A DNA stretch of 48,672 nucleotides from Corynebacterium efficiens YS-314 (GCF_000011305.1 NC_004320.1:1-48672); one strand, 5' to 3'. Counted from the stretch's first letter, positions 1 through 7,599 are shown. A program made the numbers and translations. The notes: generated by a model from the letters alone, not told the origin.

Positions 1-162
1 GCGATCGCAGGTATTTGGATTCCTGCGTCATGGGTTGCGAGAGCACTATCAACACTAGGCGTTGCTGGAACTTCTCTGGTTCCTCATGGTATTGCGTTCG
101 AGTACCATATACCTACAAATCCACTAGGGGGATGGACTATTAGAAATGTTCGATGGCAATAG
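1..162 (+). CDS. C-terminal part of the edge-spanning secreted bacteriocin-like protein
   Basis: The frame is open from base 1 to a TAG at 160-162 with no start codon inside the window. It continues in register from the frame that begins at 48172 and is still open at the last base. The joined protein is 220 residues. This part supplies residues 168-220: an Ala/Gly/Trp-rich hydrophobic stretch (AIAGIWIPASWVARAL), then a short polar tail ending WTIRNVRWQ. The gene for a 49-residue membrane peptide follows 15 bases downstream. I do not recognise the family. The bacteriocin reading is inference from the export signal, the hydrophobic Gly/Ala-rich C-terminus and the adjacent small membrane protein. 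Confidence 0.8.
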   Translation, partial: AIAGIWIPASWVARALSTLGVAGTSLVPHGIAFEYHIPTNPLGGWTIRNVRWQ

Positions 163-419
163 TCCGGGGTTGAATAAATGATTCTTGCAAAAAAGCTCCT
201 GGCAACCCTCGGTGTTCTCGGGCTCTTAGTGGCCTTTCAATTGGAGGCTTCACATTATGTGATCTGGGCCCTCACGGCTGTTGTTTTGATTTTAATTCTA
301 TGGCCATCTAAAAAGACTAAGAAATAAGCAAGCGGAGATTTTGGGTTAGTCAGGGTTTCATGCGAGAGAACCTGCAGTGAGCTTGTTATTTAATCTGGGG
401 TTATTTCCCGACGGGGTGG
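109..419 (+). repeat. Long inverted duplication, copy 1 (partner 40140-40452)
   Basis: From the last ~50 bases of the edge-spanning gene, through the 49-residue peptide gene and about 90 bases beyond, the DNA matches the reverse complement of 40140-40452. Similarity is roughly 80% by eye. The duplicated peptides are easily aligned, so this is an old duplication or an acquisition from a related plasmid, not a recent copy. Confidence 0.8.
178..327 (+). CDS. 49-residue membrane peptide, putative immunity protein
   Basis: Begins MILAKKLLATLGVLGLL and has two hydrophobic segments (about residues 6-20 and 27-42) separated by a short polar turn. It ends in a basic tail, PSKKTKK, typical of a small two-helix membrane protein with a positively charged cytosolic end. 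It lies 15 bases after the stop of the secreted protein gene, so the two are probably co-transcribed. A paralogue with about 73% identical residues is encoded at 40235-40384 on the other strand. Small membrane proteins directly downstream of a secreted bacteriocin are often immunity proteins; that role is inferred here from position only. Confidence 0.7.
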   Translation: MILAKKLLATLGVLGLLVAFQLEASHYVIWALTAVVLILILWPSKKTKK

Positions 420-431
420 ATGGATGCTTTT

Positions 432-517
432 GGTGTCTGTCTGAGGAGCGCGGTCTCGCTATCCTGACAGCTGCTTCCTAATTAAATCCTCCGTGTCCAA
501 TTCCCGGGTGTCAGACC
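432..517 (+). mobile_element. Remnant of an IS3 right end
   Basis: The sequence closely follows the last ~85 bases of the intact IS3 copy (around 2690-2770), including the end of orfB, ATTAAATCCTCCGTGTCC and a degraded terminal inverted repeat ending near GTCAGACC. No transposase reading frame remains. Confidence 0.75.
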
Positions 518-532
518 AGTTTTTGCAGATAG

Positions 533-742
533 TTAAGCTGCTTGTTTTTCAGCCGGTGCGGCCTGCTCCTGCTTTTCGCGCACGAGTGTTCGCCATCGGA
601 GCGCCTGTTCGTTGCTGGTGTCCTGCAGGGTGGACATCACCTTCTGGTCTGCATCTAGGTAGTCGGATGGGCACTGTGTCTCGTGCATTTCTTGAATATG
701 AATTTTCCCGTCTCGGATCGCCGCTAGATAGATGGAGGGTGT
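533..742 (-). pseudogene. C-terminal fragment of an unidentified protein
   Basis: On the minus strand an open frame ends with a TAA at 533-535 and has the look of real coding sequence: acidic and amphipathic, ending REKQEQAAPAEKQAA. Reading backwards, it runs into the inverted repeat at 735-794, where no credible start lies. The N-terminus was therefore probably lost when the neighbouring mobile DNA arrived. I do not recognise the protein. The frame technically stays open to 928, but that part overlaps the permease gene and IS remnant and is not expected to be native. Confidence 0.35.
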
Positions 743-794
743 CAGATGGTTTGTGTGTGAGGGAATCCCCACACACAAACCATTAGACACTCTC
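735..794. repeat. Imperfect long inverted repeat, possible abutted IS ends
   Basis: The arms GAGGGTGTC..ATGGTTTGTGTGTG and its complement CACACACAAACCAT..GACACTCTC face each other around a centre of a few bases; 14 inner bases match perfectly. Head-to-head terminal repeats of an excised or circularised insertion sequence would look like this. A strong terminator for the minus-strand permease operon is the alternative. No flanking transposase is present. Confidence 0.5.
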
Positions 795-834
795 CCCACC
801 GTGGCCCCCTGTATCTTCCTATCCGCGCAATCTC
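794..834 (+). mobile_element. Solo end of the IS5-family element seen at 18818-19783
   Basis: About 41 bases, including the terminal CCTATCCGCGCAATCTC, are identical to the right end of the intact IS5-family copy (19743-19783). The element ends at 834. The next three bases, TTA, are the expected TNA target and also form the stop codon (TAA on the minus strand) of the permease, so the permease C-terminus is probably native. Confidence 0.75.
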
Positions 835-1478
835 TTAGCCTCGGCGTTCTGCACGACGAATCTCTCGACGTACCCACATAACGCCGGGAACTGCACAAAC
901 CATATGAGTCACCACGGCGAAAACCCACCTACCGGTAGACGTTGCGGTTTCTGGCCACGCCGGTACTGCCACAACCCACAAAATTGTGTCCGCAAGAACA
1001 TCCCCTCCCAACGTCGCCGACACAATCGTCCAAATCACCGTGGCAGCGATTGATACCCCCGGACCAAATCGAATACACAAGGCAGTAGATACTAAAACTA
1101 GGAAAACGCCAGTTAATACCCAGAGCACTACCTTTTGGGCGACCTCGGTCGCACCATCACCTGCTAAAAGTTCAGCGCCACCTGCACCGAGCGCGCATAT
1201 CACAACCACAAGCCCTTGCCACAGAAGATAAGCACTGCGTAGGCGATGATTTTCTGTTACCGCAATAGGCCATGCTCCCCACAGCGCTGACCAGGTGATA
1301 ACCGGGATTAATCCAGCACCGATGGGTAAAAGAGCAAAAGTGTACGCACCACTGATATAGCTCGGCGGATAAATCACTGCCATAACATAAAGTACAACCA
1401 TCGCTGCCACGGCAAGAGGAATCACAGCACTACGCGACAACGCGATATTAATAGCTGCTAATACGTGAAGGAGTGACT
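835..1478 (-). pseudogene. 3' half of the IS-disrupted fused ABC permease
   Basis: Encodes the second set of transmembrane helices (about six hydrophobic segments from AVIPLAVAAMVVLYVMAVIY onward) and ends RREIRRAERRG. Removing the IS3 element and one copy of its ACT target duplication joins this frame exactly to the 5' half at 2771-3695. The join reads REKQ-SLLHVLAAIN and gives one protein of 521 residues. As it stands, the fragment is open across the IS end and could be translated from an IS-derived ATG (MLGMVADYLS..., from 1557), but those first ~25 residues are not native. Confidence 0.85.
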
Positions 1479-1546
1479 GGACCTGACCCCCGTTTGGTAG
1501 ACACCTAACATCCCAACATTCTGGGACAGAAAGGTAATCTGCCACC

Positions 1547-1840
1547 ATGCCAAGCAAGACCTACACAGAGGAGTTCAAGCGCGACGCCGTCGCCTTGTAT
1601 GAGAACTCCCCGGGGGCTTCGATTCAGACCATCGCCACTGACCTTGGGATCAATCGCGCCACGTTAGCGAACTGGGTAAAAAAATACGGCACCGCAACTC
1701 CCAGCGAAACGCCTTCACCAGCCTCGGTGACTGAGGCTGAGCGGATCCGCCAGCTGGAACGGGAAGTTAGCCGACTGAGAGAAGAGCGCGATATCCTGCG
1801 GAAGGCCGCTAAATATTTCGCGGAAGAGACGAACTGGTGA
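1547..1840 (+). CDS. IS3-family transposase OrfA
   Basis: 97 residues with the IS3 OrfA layout: an N-terminal helix-turn-helix (YTEEFKRDAVALYE...TIATDLGINRATLANWVKKYG, residues 5-48), a linker, and a C-terminal leucine-zipper region (RIRQLEREVSRLREERDILRKAAKYF). It binds the element ends and pairs with OrfB. The stop overlaps the GTG start of orfB in a GTGA, so coupling or frameshifting would produce the OrfAB fusion. Confidence 0.93.
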   Translation: MPSKTYTEEFKRDAVALYENSPGASIQTIATDLGINRATLANWVKKYGTATPSETPSPASVTEAERIRQLEREVSRLREERDILRKAAKYFAEETNW

Positions 1841-2733
1841 TCCGCTTCCGGTTCGTTGATGACGCCCAGAAAAACCATTCGGTTAAGCGGTTATGCGAGG
1901 TGCTGAAACTCAACAGGTCCTCCTATTACAAATGGAAAAACAGCAGCTCAGCCCGGAGAAAACGACTTATCTCTGACGCCCTCCTCGGTGCCCGGGTCAA
2001 GACGGTCTTCACCGCCGAAAAGGGTTGTTATGGGGCCAAACGGATCACGGCCGAACTCAAGGACCAGGCCGATCAAACCCCCGTGAACCACAAGCGAGTT
2101 GCGCGGGTCATGCGTGAACTCAAACTGTTTGGCTACACCAAGAAGCGCAAGGTCACCACCACCGTGTCAGATCAGAAGAAACCAGTGTTCCCTGATCTGG
2201 TGGGCCGGAAATTCACCGCCGACAAGCCTAACCAGCTCTATGTCGGGGACATTACCTACCTGCCGATCGCGGACGGGTCGAATATGTACCTGGCTACGGT
2301 CATTGACTGTTATTCCCGCAGGTTGGTGGGCTTTTCCATCGCAGATCATATGCGCACCAGCTTGGTCCAGGATGCACTGACCATGGCTAAGGGCCAGCGT
2401 GGAGACTTGAAGGGGGCGATCTTTCATTCGGATCACGGGAGCGTGTATACCTCTCATGCATTCCAGGGCGCCTGTAAAGACCTGGGGATCAGGCAGTCGA
2501 TGGGATCAATTGGAACCAGTGCGGATAATGCTTTGGCCGAGTCCTTCAATGCCGCGATGAAGCGGGAAGTTCTTCAGGATTCCAAGACATTCATAAACCA
2601 GTTGATCTGCCGACGGGATGTTTTCCGCTGGTGTACTCGTTACAACACGGTACGCAGACATTCCTGGTGTAAATATCTCGCGCCTGCGGTGTTTGAAGAG
2701 CGCGGTCCTGCTATCCTGAAATCTGCTTCCTGA
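1837..2733 (+). CDS. IS3-family transposase OrfB (DDE integrase domain)
   Basis: 298 residues. An N-terminal HTH_21-like region (SVKRLCEVLKLNRSSYYKW) precedes an rve integrase core. The DDE motif is visible as the D of YVGDITYLP, the D of FHSDHGSVYTS and the E of NALAESFNAAMKRE. The frame overlaps the end of orfA by four bases. Length and motifs are complete, so this copy is probably active. It is the likely source of enzyme for the decayed copy at 43752-46538. Confidence 0.93.
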   Translation: MIRFRFVDDAQKNHSVKRLCEVLKLNRSSYYKWKNSSSARRKRLISDALLGARVKTVFTAEKGCYGAKRITAELKDQADQTPVNHKRVARVMRELKLFGYTKKRKVTTTVSDQKKPVFPDLVGRKFTADKPNQLYVGDITYLPIADGSNMYLATVIDCYSRRLVGFSIADHMRTSLVQDALTMAKGQRGDLKGAIFHSDHGSVYTSHAFQGACKDLGIRQSMGSIGTSADNALAESFNAAMKREVLQDSKTFINQLICRRDVFRWCTRYNTVRRHSWCKYLAPAVFEERGPAILKSAS

Positions 2734-2770
2734 TTAAATCCTCCGTGTCCACCATCCGGGGGTCGGGCCC

Positions 2771-3695
2771 ACTGCTTTTCGCGCGTATCCTGCACGTGAT
2801 CTCGACGAATAAACTCCAAGTGAGAAACCGTCGTATCATCCATCGCCGTCGCAGAGCTTTCCGCATCAGTTGACAGTGATGCACGCTGTGGGCGAAAGGG
2901 CGTACGCAGGACTCGTTGGCCGTTGAAAACGATAGATAATCCCATCATCGCCACTGCTAAAACCAGGTTAAGAACAATACCTACCAACGGTGATTCACTA
3001 GTAAGAGGATCTGTAGGGTCTAGTGCTACGGCATTGGAGTGAATACCCATCGTCGGAAGTAACAACCGTACTGGCCATGCTGGTGGGAAAAAATACCACC
3101 AGCTAGCTTCTGCAGTGAGCGTGCCCGCAAGTTGATAGGCCACAGCAAGTAAAAGAGCTGTAATCAGATTCGTGGCGCGCGCTATGGCACTAAATAGCCC
3201 AATAGTGGCAATGCTGCCAATCCACCCGAGAAGTCCTGCAAGGAGAATGCGCTGGGCACCTAATCGACCATCAATAACCGCATAGAGCCAGACACCACCA
3301 AAATTAAAAGCATAAAAAAGTCCAGACAGACCTACAAGGATCAGCAGTCGCCCGGTCCTTATTTTCCACGCTGATACAGGGCGAATATCAGTGCCTCCAT
3401 GCCGAGACTTTTTCTCTCTCGTTTCAGCTAATCCGGCTAATAGAGCCAAGATAGGTGCTGCCATACCCGTGACATACATAGCCTGCCAGCTCAAAAGACC
3501 TGAGGCATCGGTCGCGTTCGATGACCAGAGAGAAAACAGGGAACTTAGCGCTCCAATGAGAAGTCCGATGGCAGGAAACCATACAACGGCCGTGGCCTTC
3601 ACACGGATAAGTTCTGCTTGAATCACTCCAGGCCATGTGCCTATTTTTTTCTCGTTTGTACTACGAGTATGGGGATGGAGGTCTGTTGCGGTCAT
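2771..3695 (-). pseudogene. 5' half of the fused ABC permease (LanE/LanG-like)
   Basis: Starts MTATDLHPHTRSTNEKKIG; its ATG overlaps the stop of the ABC ATPase (ATGA), so the two are translationally coupled. The segment has about six hydrophobic helices in an ABC-2 arrangement (WFPAIGLLIGALSSLFSLW, LLSWQAMYVTGMAAPILALLAG, and others). It matches the pattern of lantibiotic and bacitracin self-protection permeases (LanE/LanG, BcrB). IS3 breaks the frame after DTREKQ. The intact ancestor of 521 residues would hold two permease units in one chain, where known systems usually have two separate genes. Membrane protein, nonfunctional as a full transporter unless the IS excises precisely. Confidence 0.8.
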
Positions 3696-4417
3696 GGATG
3701 ACCTACCTGAGGGTTGGTCATCCGCAAGAATTCTTCTTCTAACTGACCAGGTGCAGCAAAATCTTCCAGCGGGCCAGAGTACTGAGCTCGGCCATCAACA
3801 AGTACCGTGATGTCATCAGTTAAGCGCGCTACTTCACCGAGCTGATGGGAACTGACTAAAACGGTGCCCCCCTGGGCTGTCCATGAGCGGAGAAAACCGC
3901 GTAGATCAACAATACCTTGAGGATCAAGACCATTTTGTGGTTCGTCGAGAATAAGCACAGGTGGTGAGCCCAACATTGCGATTGCTAGTGCAAGGCGTGC
4001 CTTCATTCCAGTGGAGAAATTCCGCGCTTTTTTCTTATCCTCATCATCAAGTCCGACCATGCCCAAGACATGATCAACTTCGTCTAATCCTAAGCCCAAT
4101 AGTTTGGCGTGAATACGGACGTTGTCGCGGGCAGACAAGTGGGAATAAAGTGCAGGGCCATTGATGGAGGCACCAATGTTAATGAGATTGTCCTGAGAAA
4201 GTTTCTCTCCAAAGATCTCAACGGTGCCAGCACCCCGGTCTTCAAGTCCTAAAATGATGCGGAAACATGTGGATTTTCCTGCACCGTTGCGTCCTAGCAA
4301 TGCATGGACTCGTCCTGTTTTAACGTGCATGGAAAACCCGTCTAGGACAGTGCGTTGACCAAATGATATTCGGAGATCGTCACATGATAAAGCCACCGGT
4401 TTCAGGGTTGTATTCAT
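3692..4417 (-). CDS. ABC transporter ATP-binding protein, bacteriocin self-protection type
   Basis: 241 residues. Walker A GRNGAGKST (about 43-51), signature NFSTGMKARLALAIAML, Walker B VLILDEPQNGLDP and H-loop SSHQLGEV are all present. The pattern LDEPxNGLDPxGI and the preceding SxGMKxRL are characteristic of BcrA/LanF ATPases that energise removal of peptide antibiotics from the membrane. The Q-loop position reads INGPALYSHLSA, with Asn where LanF proteins usually have Glu. It overlaps the permease start by four bases and follows the response regulator with a hairpin between, so it may have its own promoter (AT-rich stretch just upstream, around 4418-4440). Confidence 0.88.
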   Translation of the reverse strand: MNTTLKPVALSCDDLRISFGQRTVLDGFSMHVKTGRVHALLGRNGAGKSTCFRIILGLEDRGAGTVEIFGEKLSQDNLINIGASINGPALYSHLSARDNVRIHAKLLGLGLDEVDHVLGMVGLDDEDKKKARNFSTGMKARLALAIAMLGSPPVLILDEPQNGLDPQGIVDLRGFLRSWTAQGGTVLVSSHQLGEVARLTDDITVLVDGRAQYSGPLEDFAAPGQLEEEFLRMTNPQVGHP

Positions 4418-4477
4418 GCATATAATAATTATTTAATAACCTATACAGATACATCCCCCGCGAGAATGAAATCACTA

Positions 4478-4511
4478 ACCCAGTATTCCCCCGTGAGAGG
4501 GAATACTGGGT
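4478..4511 (-). terminator. Hairpin between the regulator gene and the ABC operon
   Basis: A perfect 13-bp stem (ACCCAGTATTCCC with GGGAATACTGGGT) around an 8-base loop lies just downstream of the response regulator stop on the minus strand. The U-run after it is poor, so it may attenuate rather than fully terminate transcription into the ABC genes. Confidence 0.65.
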
Positions 4512-4531
4512 ATAGCTCATACTCCGTACTC

Positions 4532-5209
4532 TTATTGGTCAACAATCCCCGATGTATGAGCCCATACTGCTAACCCAACACGATCACGGACCCCGATTTT
4601 GCTGATCAAACGTGAGACGTAGGTTTTCACAGTCTCAGAGCCTATATGCAGGTAGTTAGCGATCTCGGCGTTAGTTTCAGCCTGAGCAACTCGTTTAAGT
4701 ACTTCTAACTCGCGGGGAGTTAACGCTTCAAACAGAGTGTCGCAAGGTGAGGGAGGCTGTGGTGATGAGACTCGAAAGACGTTAATGACATACTCTGTAA
4801 CTTCAGGGGAGAGGACAGAGGCTCCATGATAAATCCTGTTAATGGCATCGATGAGAGCTTCCGGACCAGCATCTTTAAGTAAGAACCCTTGGACTCCTAC
4901 TTCCAAAGCGCGACGAACTAAATCTTCAGAATCAAAAGTGGTGAGCATTAAAATTTTTGTTGATTCTCGGTGTTGTTTAATGGCTTGTGCTGCGTCAATC
5001 CCATTGACATAAGGCATTTGGATATCAAGGACAGCAACATCAATGGCCCATTGCTGGGCTGCTTCAATGGCCTTTTGCCCATTAGATGCCGTGGCGACAA
5101 CATCAATATTGTGTTGAGTTCCAAGAATAGTTGTCAACGCAGTAACGATTAAGGGCTGATCATCGGCGATCAACACTCGAATAGGCTGTTCATTGTCTTT
5201 CATGCTCAT
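4532..5209 (-). CDS. NarL/LuxR-family response regulator
   Basis: 225 residues starting MSMKDNEQPIRVLIADD. The receiver domain holds the acidic pair (ADD), the phospho-acceptor Asp in VAVLDIQMPYVNG, the Thr of MLTTFDSED and the Lys of LLKDAGPEA. A LuxR-type helix-turn-helix follows (LTPRELEVLKRVAQAETNAEIANYLHIGSETVKTYVSRL). The frame is open upstream, but that extension reads backwards through the kinase gene; a start at 5209 (or 5203) gives the usual family length. It follows the kinase by 35 bases and is presumably its partner, controlling the adjacent ABC transporter genes. Confidence 0.92.
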   Translation of the reverse strand: MSMKDNEQPIRVLIADDQPLIVTALTTILGTQHNIDVVATASNGQKAIEAAQQWAIDVAVLDIQMPYVNGIDAAQAIKQHRESTKILMLTTFDSEDLVRRALEVGVQGFLLKDAGPEALIDAINRIYHGASVLSPEVTEYVINVFRVSSPQPPSPCDTLFEALTPRELEVLKRVAQAETNAEIANYLHIGSETVKTYVSRLISKIGVRDRVGLAVWAHTSGIVDQ

Positions 5210-5244
5210 ATAAAAGTTGCCTTTTGCTCCAAAAATAGTGTCGG

Positions 5245-6522
5245 TTATGGCGCTAGTACGTCGTGCAAAGAGTGTTCTTGAGGAAAAGACCTGGTGGGCA
5301 CTGTTGCTTGTACTCGAAAGTACCCAGATTGTGAGGAATAAGTGATCGTCCCCATGAGGCTTTCTACACGTTCTTTCATGCCTGTCAGGCCACTTTTTGT
5401 CCCCATAAGTGGTGGTGTATGAGCTATATTGACGCCGTGGGGAGCCCAACTTTCAATATCAATGTTGATTTTTTTAGTCATATCATCAACAGAAATGGAG
5501 ATGTTTACTTTGCTGTCAACACCTTGGTGGCGTGCAACATTTGTCAATGACTCGTTGAGGATGCGGCTGATGGCCAACTGGACAATAAAAGGGGTTGAGG
5601 CTGATAAGTCCTCCAGTACCGTGGGTGAGGATAGTGATGTAGTGATGGCCATCCCAGCTTGTTGATACTGTTCAAGGTTTTCCACAGTGCTGACCAAGCT
5701 CATTATTTTGTGTGCAGATTCTGTCGGTAGATCAGAACGTAAAGCTTTAACGATCGCCCTGACCTCGGATAATGAGGAGGAGCTTGTTTCTTGGATTCTT
5801 TGTAGAATCTCTTCAATCTCAGCATCTGTTCCCGTTGGTCCGTGGCGAGAGACCATGATCCCCGCAGAAGCTTGGATGTTAATTAAGGTGAGACTGTGGG
5901 CTAAAACGTCATGGATTTCTCGTGCAATTTGGACGCGTTCCCGTTCTCTTATCGCTGCCTGTTCTTCCATGGCGGCATGTTCTTGACTGCGACGTCGCTC
6001 CTCACCGCGAGCTTCTTCATGACGGCGATTTATCGCAATTTGTCGAAGAACGGTCAATCCTAGCCATTGAATCAACAGCCAGGATAAACCTTGCTGATTG
6101 TTATGATAGATCATTCCTGTTTCAGTTTGATACCACATAATCGGTGACACAAAGCAGTATATCAACGTTGTGACATAGAAGAGTGTAGATATGATGCGTT
6201 GCTTTACCCACCGGGTCGTACTGTAAACCACTATTGGCACCACTAAAATAAATGGGCTAAATCCTAGATTTATCGGCAATGCCGTTATCCAATTCCAGGT
6301 CCATAAGGAAATAAGCAGCAGCAATGCGGTGGCTGATGAAATGGGTGCACGACGCCAAAATAATAAAGCAGGGATAAATAGTGCCGATAATATAACTTGG
6401 ACTATTTCGTGGTGAGATCCTTCTAAAGCAATGGCACCGTAGATGACAGTAAGGACAGTAGCTAAGGCAGAAAACCCGACGTCATCGATGCGTGCGGGGA
6501 TACTGCGTAGCAAACCAATCAT
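5245..6522 (-). CDS. Sensor histidine kinase (HisKA_3 type)
   Basis: 425 residues. The N-terminal ~160 residues hold five or six hydrophobic segments with little extracytoplasmic sequence, as in intramembrane-sensing kinases of peptide-antibiotic responses. A short coiled region (RRHEEARGEERRRSQEHAAMEEQ) precedes the phospho-acceptor box EIHDVLAHSLTLINIQ. A HATPase_c domain closes the protein, with the N-box RILNESLTNVARH and the G-box GLTGMKERV. The start lies only 28 bases from the end of an IS5-family element, so the native promoter may have been displaced. Confidence 0.92.
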   Translation of the reverse strand: MIGLLRSIPARIDDVGFSALATVLTVIYGAIALEGSHHEIVQVILSALFIPALLFWRRAPISSATALLLLISLWTWNWITALPINLGFSPFILVVPIVVYSTTRWVKQRIISTLFYVTTLIYCFVSPIMWYQTETGMIYHNNQQGLSWLLIQWLGLTVLRQIAINRRHEEARGEERRRSQEHAAMEEQAAIRERERVQIAREIHDVLAHSLTLINIQASAGIMVSRHGPTGTDAEIEEILQRIQETSSSSLSEVRAIVKALRSDLPTESAHKIMSLVSTVENLEQYQQAGMAITTSLSSPTVLEDLSASTPFIVQLAISRILNESLTNVARHQGVDSKVNISISVDDMTKKINIDIESWAPHGVNIAHTPPLMGTKSGLTGMKERVESLMGTITYSSQSGYFRVQATVPTRSFPQEHSLHDVLAP

Positions 6523-6565
6523 ATTGTTAACAGTAGGTGATTAGGGCCTAGGGCCTGTCCTGTAA

Positions 6566-7030
6566 GTGTCCATGGGACGTAGACAACCCGTGGCGCAGCG
6601 TGGTACCCCTGATTATATGGTTGGCCGTGGTGAACTTACCGACAAGGCATGGGAACGCATCGCCCCGCTGCTGCCGGACAATGCTGGCGGCAGACGGTGG
6701 CGCGATCACCGGCAGGTGATCAACGCGATCTTGTGGAAACTGCGCACCGGAGCCCCATGGCGGGATCTTCCCGAACGCTACGGGCCATGGAAAACCGCCC
6801 ATGAACGACTCCGCCGCTGGACCATGGACGGGACCTGGCAGAAGATCCTCGACGAGGCCATCGTCAAAGACGACGCCGTCGGTGAGGTTGAATGGATCAT
6901 CTCCGTTGACTCCTCCGTCATCCGGGCCCACCAGCACGCGGCTGGGGCCCGGAAAAAAGGGGGTGCTCACATCAGGTCGAGGCCCTCGTTGTGGACGGAG
7001 AATGCCTCGGACGCTCCCGAGGCGGACTAA
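6566..7030 (+). CDS. IS5-family transposase, N-terminal frame
   Basis: 154 residues. After about 20 poorly conserved residues (an internal ATG at 6617 is an alternative start) it has the DUF4096-type domain (ELTDKAWERIAPLLPD...INAILWKLRTGAPWRDLPERYGPWKT) and the first catalytic Asp in IISVDSSVIRAHQHAAG. The run A6G5 near 6953-6963 is a classic slippery site. A -1 shift there gives SHQVEALVVDGECLGRSRGG and continues smoothly into the second frame, so the active enzyme is probably a frameshift fusion. Confidence 0.85.
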   Translation: MSMGRRQPVAQRGTPDYMVGRGELTDKAWERIAPLLPDNAGGRRWRDHRQVINAILWKLRTGAPWRDLPERYGPWKTAHERLRRWTMDGTWQKILDEAIVKDDAVGEVEWIISVDSSVIRAHQHAAGARKKGGAHIRSRPSLWTENASDAPEAD

Positions 7031-7482
7031 GCAGCAAGATCCACCTGGCCGTCGACGCACGTGGACTGCCGATGAACGTGATCCTCACCGGCGGGCAGGC
7101 CGGGGACAATCCACAGTTGATCCCGCTGCTTGACGGCCTGAACGTCCGCCGGGATGGGCCGGGGCGGCCCAGGTCCCGCCCGCAGGCGGTGGTCGCGGAC
7201 AAGGCGTATTCACATCCGTCGACCCGGCAGGCCATGCGCGAGCGTCGGGTCCGGTTCATCAGCCCGGAGAAGACCGATCAGATCGCCCGCCGCCGGGCCA
7301 AGGGCGCGGCTGGTGGACGCCCACCGGTCTTCGACCGGGAGGTTTATCGCGGGCGTAACGTCGTCGAGCGGTGTTTCGCCCGGCTCAAGCAGTTCCGAGG
7401 CCTGGCCACCCGTTATGCGAAACGAGCGGCCTACTACGCCGCCGAGGTAACCATCGCCGCGATCATTTTATGGCTGCGATGA
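6991..7482 (+). CDS. IS5-family transposase, C-terminal frame
   Basis: 163 residues carrying the rest of the DDE domain: SSKIHLAVDARGLPMNVILTGG, the second Asp in VVADKAYSHP, and RNVVERCFARLKQFRGLATRYAK with the catalytic Glu. It has no convincing independent start and is expected to be translated by -1 frameshifting from the upstream frame. Motifs are complete, so the element may be active. Confidence 0.85.
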   Translation: MDGECLGRSRGGLSSKIHLAVDARGLPMNVILTGGQAGDNPQLIPLLDGLNVRRDGPGRPRSRPQAVVADKAYSHPSTRQAMRERRVRFISPEKTDQIARRRAKGAAGGRPPVFDREVYRGRNVVERCFARLKQFRGLATRYAKRAAYYAAEVTIAAIILWLR

Positions 7483-7517
7483 CACTTACAGGACACGCCC
7501 TAGTGCAAAAGCCAAAA

Positions 7518-7590
7518 TTTCTTTATATCTTTATTTCTAGACGTCTTGACGCCTGACATCAAGACGTCTAGAAATAAAGATATAAAGAAA
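7518..7590. repeat. Perfect 32-bp inverted repeat upstream of parA, probable centromere or operator
   Basis: The arms at 7518-7549 and 7559-7590 are perfect complements (TTTCTTTATATC... and ...GATATAAAGAAA) with a 9-base spacer. Each arm contains the palindrome AGACGTCT. The right arm ends ten bases before the parA start and overlaps its ribosome binding region. The same AGACGTCT motif recurs after the parA operon (8384-8500). This is consistent with a parS/operator pair bound by the small ribbon-helix-helix protein. Confidence 0.75.
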
Positions 7591-7599
7591 GGGTATGTC

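Larger units (their letters stand above)
1479..2770 (+). mobile_element. IS3-family insertion sequence, intact copy
   Basis: 1292 bp bounded by inverted repeats GGACCTGACCCCC (left) and GGGGGTCGGGCCC (right), flanked by a direct 3-bp duplication ACT (1476-1478 and 2771-2773). It carries the two overlapping reading frames typical of IS3. It is inserted within the ABC permease gene. A second, decayed copy lies at 43752-46538 and end remnants at 432-517 and 40086-40118. Confidence 0.92.
6551..7500 (+). mobile_element. IS5-family insertion sequence (IS427-like)
   Basis: 950 bp with terminal repeats GGGCCTGTCCTGTAAGTGTC and GACACTTACAGGACACGCCC, flanked on both sides by TA (CTA/CTAG context), the target preferred by this group. 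It contains two overlapping transposase frames and lies between the histidine kinase start and the ParA centromere-like repeat. Confidence 0.9.

Noticed and set aside
1478..1557. Treating the permease half (835-1557) and the YdjM-like protein (43340-43828) as homologues because both start MLGMVADYLS
   Set aside because: The shared N-terminus is encoded by the IS3 left end in both cases; the remaining sequences are unrelated.
5210..5449. Upstream extension of the response regulator
   Set aside because: It overlaps the kinase C-terminus in another frame and adds 80 residues not found in this family; the ATG at 5209 gives normal length.
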